Source: Caryophanales bacterium
GTDB lineage: Bacteria; Bacillota_I; Bacilli_A; RFN20; CAG-826
NCBI GenBank assembly: GCA_028726925.1
Contig: JAQYPI010000040.1
Location: 1-5,799, forward strand
DNA length: 5,799 bases
Reading direction: 5' to 3'
Shown: positions 5,500 to 5,799 of the stretch, in pieces
Layout: every line of letters begins with the position of its first letter
Position numbering within the stretch: position 1 is the first letter of the stretch
Program-made: the position numbers and the translations under genes
The notes under the pieces: model-generated
Database searches by the model: none
What the model saw: only the letters and a program-made list of their open reading frames with translations
Told to the model about the DNA's origin: nothing

Positions 5500-5529
5500 T
5501 CAAAACGCTTTCCTTCAAGGAAGCGCCGA

Positions 5530-5617
5530 GCCCGAATGGTGGAATCGGTAGACGCGTTGGACTCAAAATCCAATGTCTGATGAGGACGTGCCGGTTCGAG
5601 TCCGGCTTCGGGCACCA
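5530..5617 (+). tRNA. tRNA-Leu (anticodon CAA)
   Basis: A class II tRNA of 88 nt is present. The acceptor GCCCGAA (5530-5536) pairs with TTCGGGC (5607-5613). The anticodon stem TTGGA/TCCAA encloses CTCAAAA with anticodon CAA at 5564-5566 (reads TTG). A long variable arm (GTC-TGATGAG-GAC) follows, as expected for leucine. The T arm is GCCGG-TTCGAGT-CCGGC, and ACCA ends the gene at 5617, so CCA is encoded. Confidence 0.97.
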
Positions 5618-5628
5618 CATAAAAGCAC

Positions 5629-5665
5629 AGGTTTGATTCGAATGGTTATGAATCAAACCTTTTTT
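5629..5665 (+). terminator. Factor-independent terminator after tRNA-Leu
   Basis: AGGTTTGATTC (5629-5639) and GAATCAAACCT (5650-5660) form a perfect 11-bp stem with a 10-nt loop, followed by a run of T to 5665. It starts 12 nt after the CCA end and closes the tRNA-Leu unit. Confidence 0.92.
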
Positions 5666-5696
5666 GTCTGAGCCGACGTGGAACGTCGAGCGAGTG

Positions 5697-5721
5697 AAAA
5701 CTCCCCGATAGTCGGGGAGTT
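5697..5721 (-). terminator. Candidate terminator for leftward transcription from beyond the right edge
   Basis: A 10-bp perfect stem (AACTCCCCGA at 5699-5708 with TCGGGGAGTT at 5712-5721) has a 3-nt loop. Read leftward it is followed by TTTTCAC, a short T-run; read rightward no T-run follows. This fits a terminator for a minus-strand gene outside the window, converging on tRNA-Leu. The T-run is short, so it may be only a structured element. Confidence 0.4.
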
Positions 5722-5799
5722 CGGTGAAGCTTATAGCTTTGCACAGTCGGAAAAGGCTCCTTACAATTGCCTTGCGGACCAACGCAAGCATTGAAAGGA

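Noticed and set aside
5507..5524. Near-palindrome (TTCCTTCAAGGAA) in the tRNA-Leu leader as an operator
   Set aside because: It lies after the predicted start point and before the mature tRNA; it may only affect leader processing, and there is nothing to support a protein-binding role.
5444..5791. Minus-strand 115-codon frame containing CPKPDSNRHVLIRHWILS
   Set aside because: The middle part is the antisense translation of the tRNA-Leu gene, a familiar false protein. The frame also crosses the tRNA promoter and terminator and has no clear RBS.

Overview
The window looks like a low-redundancy chromosomal segment of a Bacillota-type bacterium. It has strong purine-rich Shine-Dalgarno sites, sigma-A-like promoters (including a perfect TATAAT), CCA-encoding tRNA genes, factor-independent terminators, and proteins of Gram-positive flavour. 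Codon third positions are fairly GC-rich while the intergenic DNA is AT-rich. The arrangement of small TrkA-type proteins would suit an Erysipelotrichia-like lineage, but that placement is an inference from memory and not secure. TGA is used as an ordinary stop.

Positions 1-2877 (minus strand) hold one tightly overlapping potassium-uptake operon, read from right to left. It starts with a 71-residue unknown small protein, followed by a 146-residue RCK_N-only protein with an intact dinucleotide-binding motif. Next come a 221-residue TrkA with a degenerate motif plus RCK_C, and the TrkH pore subunit (502 aa). Last is the first 41 codons of a membrane-anchored protein that runs off the left edge. 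Every junction overlaps (8, 26, 4 and 40 nt), so the products are probably made in coupled fashion and work as one gated K+ uptake system.

Positions 2878-3147 are an AT-rich divergent regulatory region. On the operon side it carries TTAACA repeats in 11-bp phase, as expected for an OmpR/PhoB-type response regulator. On the other side is a promoter with an inverted repeat in its spacer, driving a 96-residue ArsR-type regulator (3148-3438, plus strand) that lacks the classic metal-binding motifs.

Positions 3453-3624 are a self-contained tRNA-Arg(CCG) unit with promoter, tRNA and terminator. The terminator lies between convergent genes and may also serve the MATE-family efflux transporter encoded on the minus strand (3658-5160). 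The MATE gene has no recognisable ribosome binding site; its best -10 element places transcription at about the start codon.

Positions 5204-5383 (plus strand) may encode a small ATG-less protein or be a gene remnant. Positions 5471-5665 are a second complete tRNA unit, tRNA-Leu(CAA). The last 130 bases hold no gene I can support but contain several hairpins, one of which could end leftward transcription coming from outside the window. I see no mobile element, CRISPR array or replication origin.
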